A DNA stretch of 41,018 nt from Akkermansiaceae bacterium (GTDB lineage Bacteria; Verrucomicrobiota; Verrucomicrobiia; Verrucomicrobiales; Akkermansiaceae): the NCBI GenBank assembly GCA_018402445.1, contig JAGYIT010000008.1, positions 1-41,018 of the forward strand. Direction: 5' to 3'. Under the pieces are notes generated by a model that saw only the letters and a program-made list of their open reading frames with translations, made no database searches and was not told where the DNA came from. Positions 40,961 through 41,018 of this stretch are shown piece by piece. Numbering within the stretch: position 1 is the stretch's first letter; the number at the start of each line of letters is the position of its first letter. The position numbers and the translations under genes were made by a program.

Positions 40961-41018
40961 TGTGAGGGCTGACCACCCTGGCATACCTTGTGCGGCTGGA
41001 ACGTGCTCCTACGCGGCA
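40961..41018. repeat. Imperfect repeat, copy B (runs off the window)
   Basis: Shares TGTGAGGGCTGACC, TGGCAT.CCTTGTG and ACGCGGCA blocks with 9014-9081, in the same orientation. It begins 39 bases after the integrase stop and may continue past the window. Confidence 0.6.

Noticed and set aside
9014..41018. The repeat at 9014 and 40961 as attL and attR of one large element
   Set aside because: The 32 kb between them contain chromosomal genes such as rsmA and aat, and the copies differ in spacing.
1..41018. tRNA, rRNA or CRISPR array
   Set aside because: No cloverleaf-like end sequences, rRNA motifs or regularly spaced direct repeats were seen.

Overview
The window (41,018 bases, high GC) looks chromosomal and comes most likely from the Verrucomicrobiota, in the broad Luteolibacter/Akkermansiaceae neighbourhood. 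The evidence is a Tat-exported DUF1501 protein paired with a DUF1549/DUF1553 haem protein, a PEP-CTERM protein, an ECF sigma factor of the Rhodopirellula/Verrucomicrobium type, a secreted sulfatase with carbohydrate genes, and a Gfo/Idh/MocA oxidoreductase. This placement is inferred from gene families; there is no rRNA in the window. I found no tRNA, rRNA or CRISPR array.

Region 1 (1-9,550) is a decayed phage head and packaging module, read on the minus strand: GpA-type terminase, a small lipoprotein, portal, S49 prohead protease with scaffold tail, and major capsid protein. The terminase has lost its Walker A part and looks fused to the small subunit. The portal is a frameshifted pseudogene whose 3' end occurs twice, with a PEP-CTERM gene and its terminator between the copies. 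Toxin-antitoxin or conflict-type genes sit in and beside the module: a ParE pair, a Fic protein, an AAA/DUF4143 ATPase and a damaged ParE/RelE pair.

Region 2 (9,550-15,130) is a graveyard of mobile DNA. An AAA+ ATPase C-terminal fragment occurs three times in the same orientation. In two copies it is joined at the same point to what looks like the 3' end (domains V/VI) of a group II intron. Between the copies lie an apparently intact HipBA module with paired operators, a DinB-like pseudogene, an apparently intact BrnTA module, an unknown secreted protein and the C-terminal half of an integron integrase (IntI). A transposase fragment and a 42-base piece of the capsid gene follow.

Region 3 (15,130-17,720) holds an ECF sigma/anti-sigma pair diverging from a membrane-anchored protein with Q-containing helices like those of Spy/CpxP. 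The anti-sigma gene is cut just after its membrane segment and joined out of frame to the end of an unrelated gene.

Region 4 (17,780-29,100) is ordinary chromosome. A secreted beta-propeller protein, a lipoprotein aldose 1-epimerase and a sulfatase form a probable glycan-use operon. They are followed by a gamma-glutamylcyclotransferase-like gene, aat, a membrane HExxH protein, a cysteine desulfurase, a sugar nucleotidyltransferase, an RppH-like Nudix hydrolase, a small exported protein, and a fused RsmA 16S rRNA dimethyltransferase-Nudix protein.

Region 5 (29,100-41,018) has a minus-strand group (DUF1549/1553, DUF1501, TPR protein, glutaminyl-cyclase-like M28 enzyme). It is followed by an NHL-repeat protein with a strong terminator, an AbrB/Doc toxin-antitoxin pair, a Gfo/Idh/MocA oxidoreductase and a complete tyrosine recombinase at the right end. 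The best candidates for new biology are the RsmA-Nudix fusion, the triple AAA/group II intron repeat beside an IntI remnant and TA modules, and the CACGAAT repeat that encodes the signal-peptide N-region of the TPR protein.
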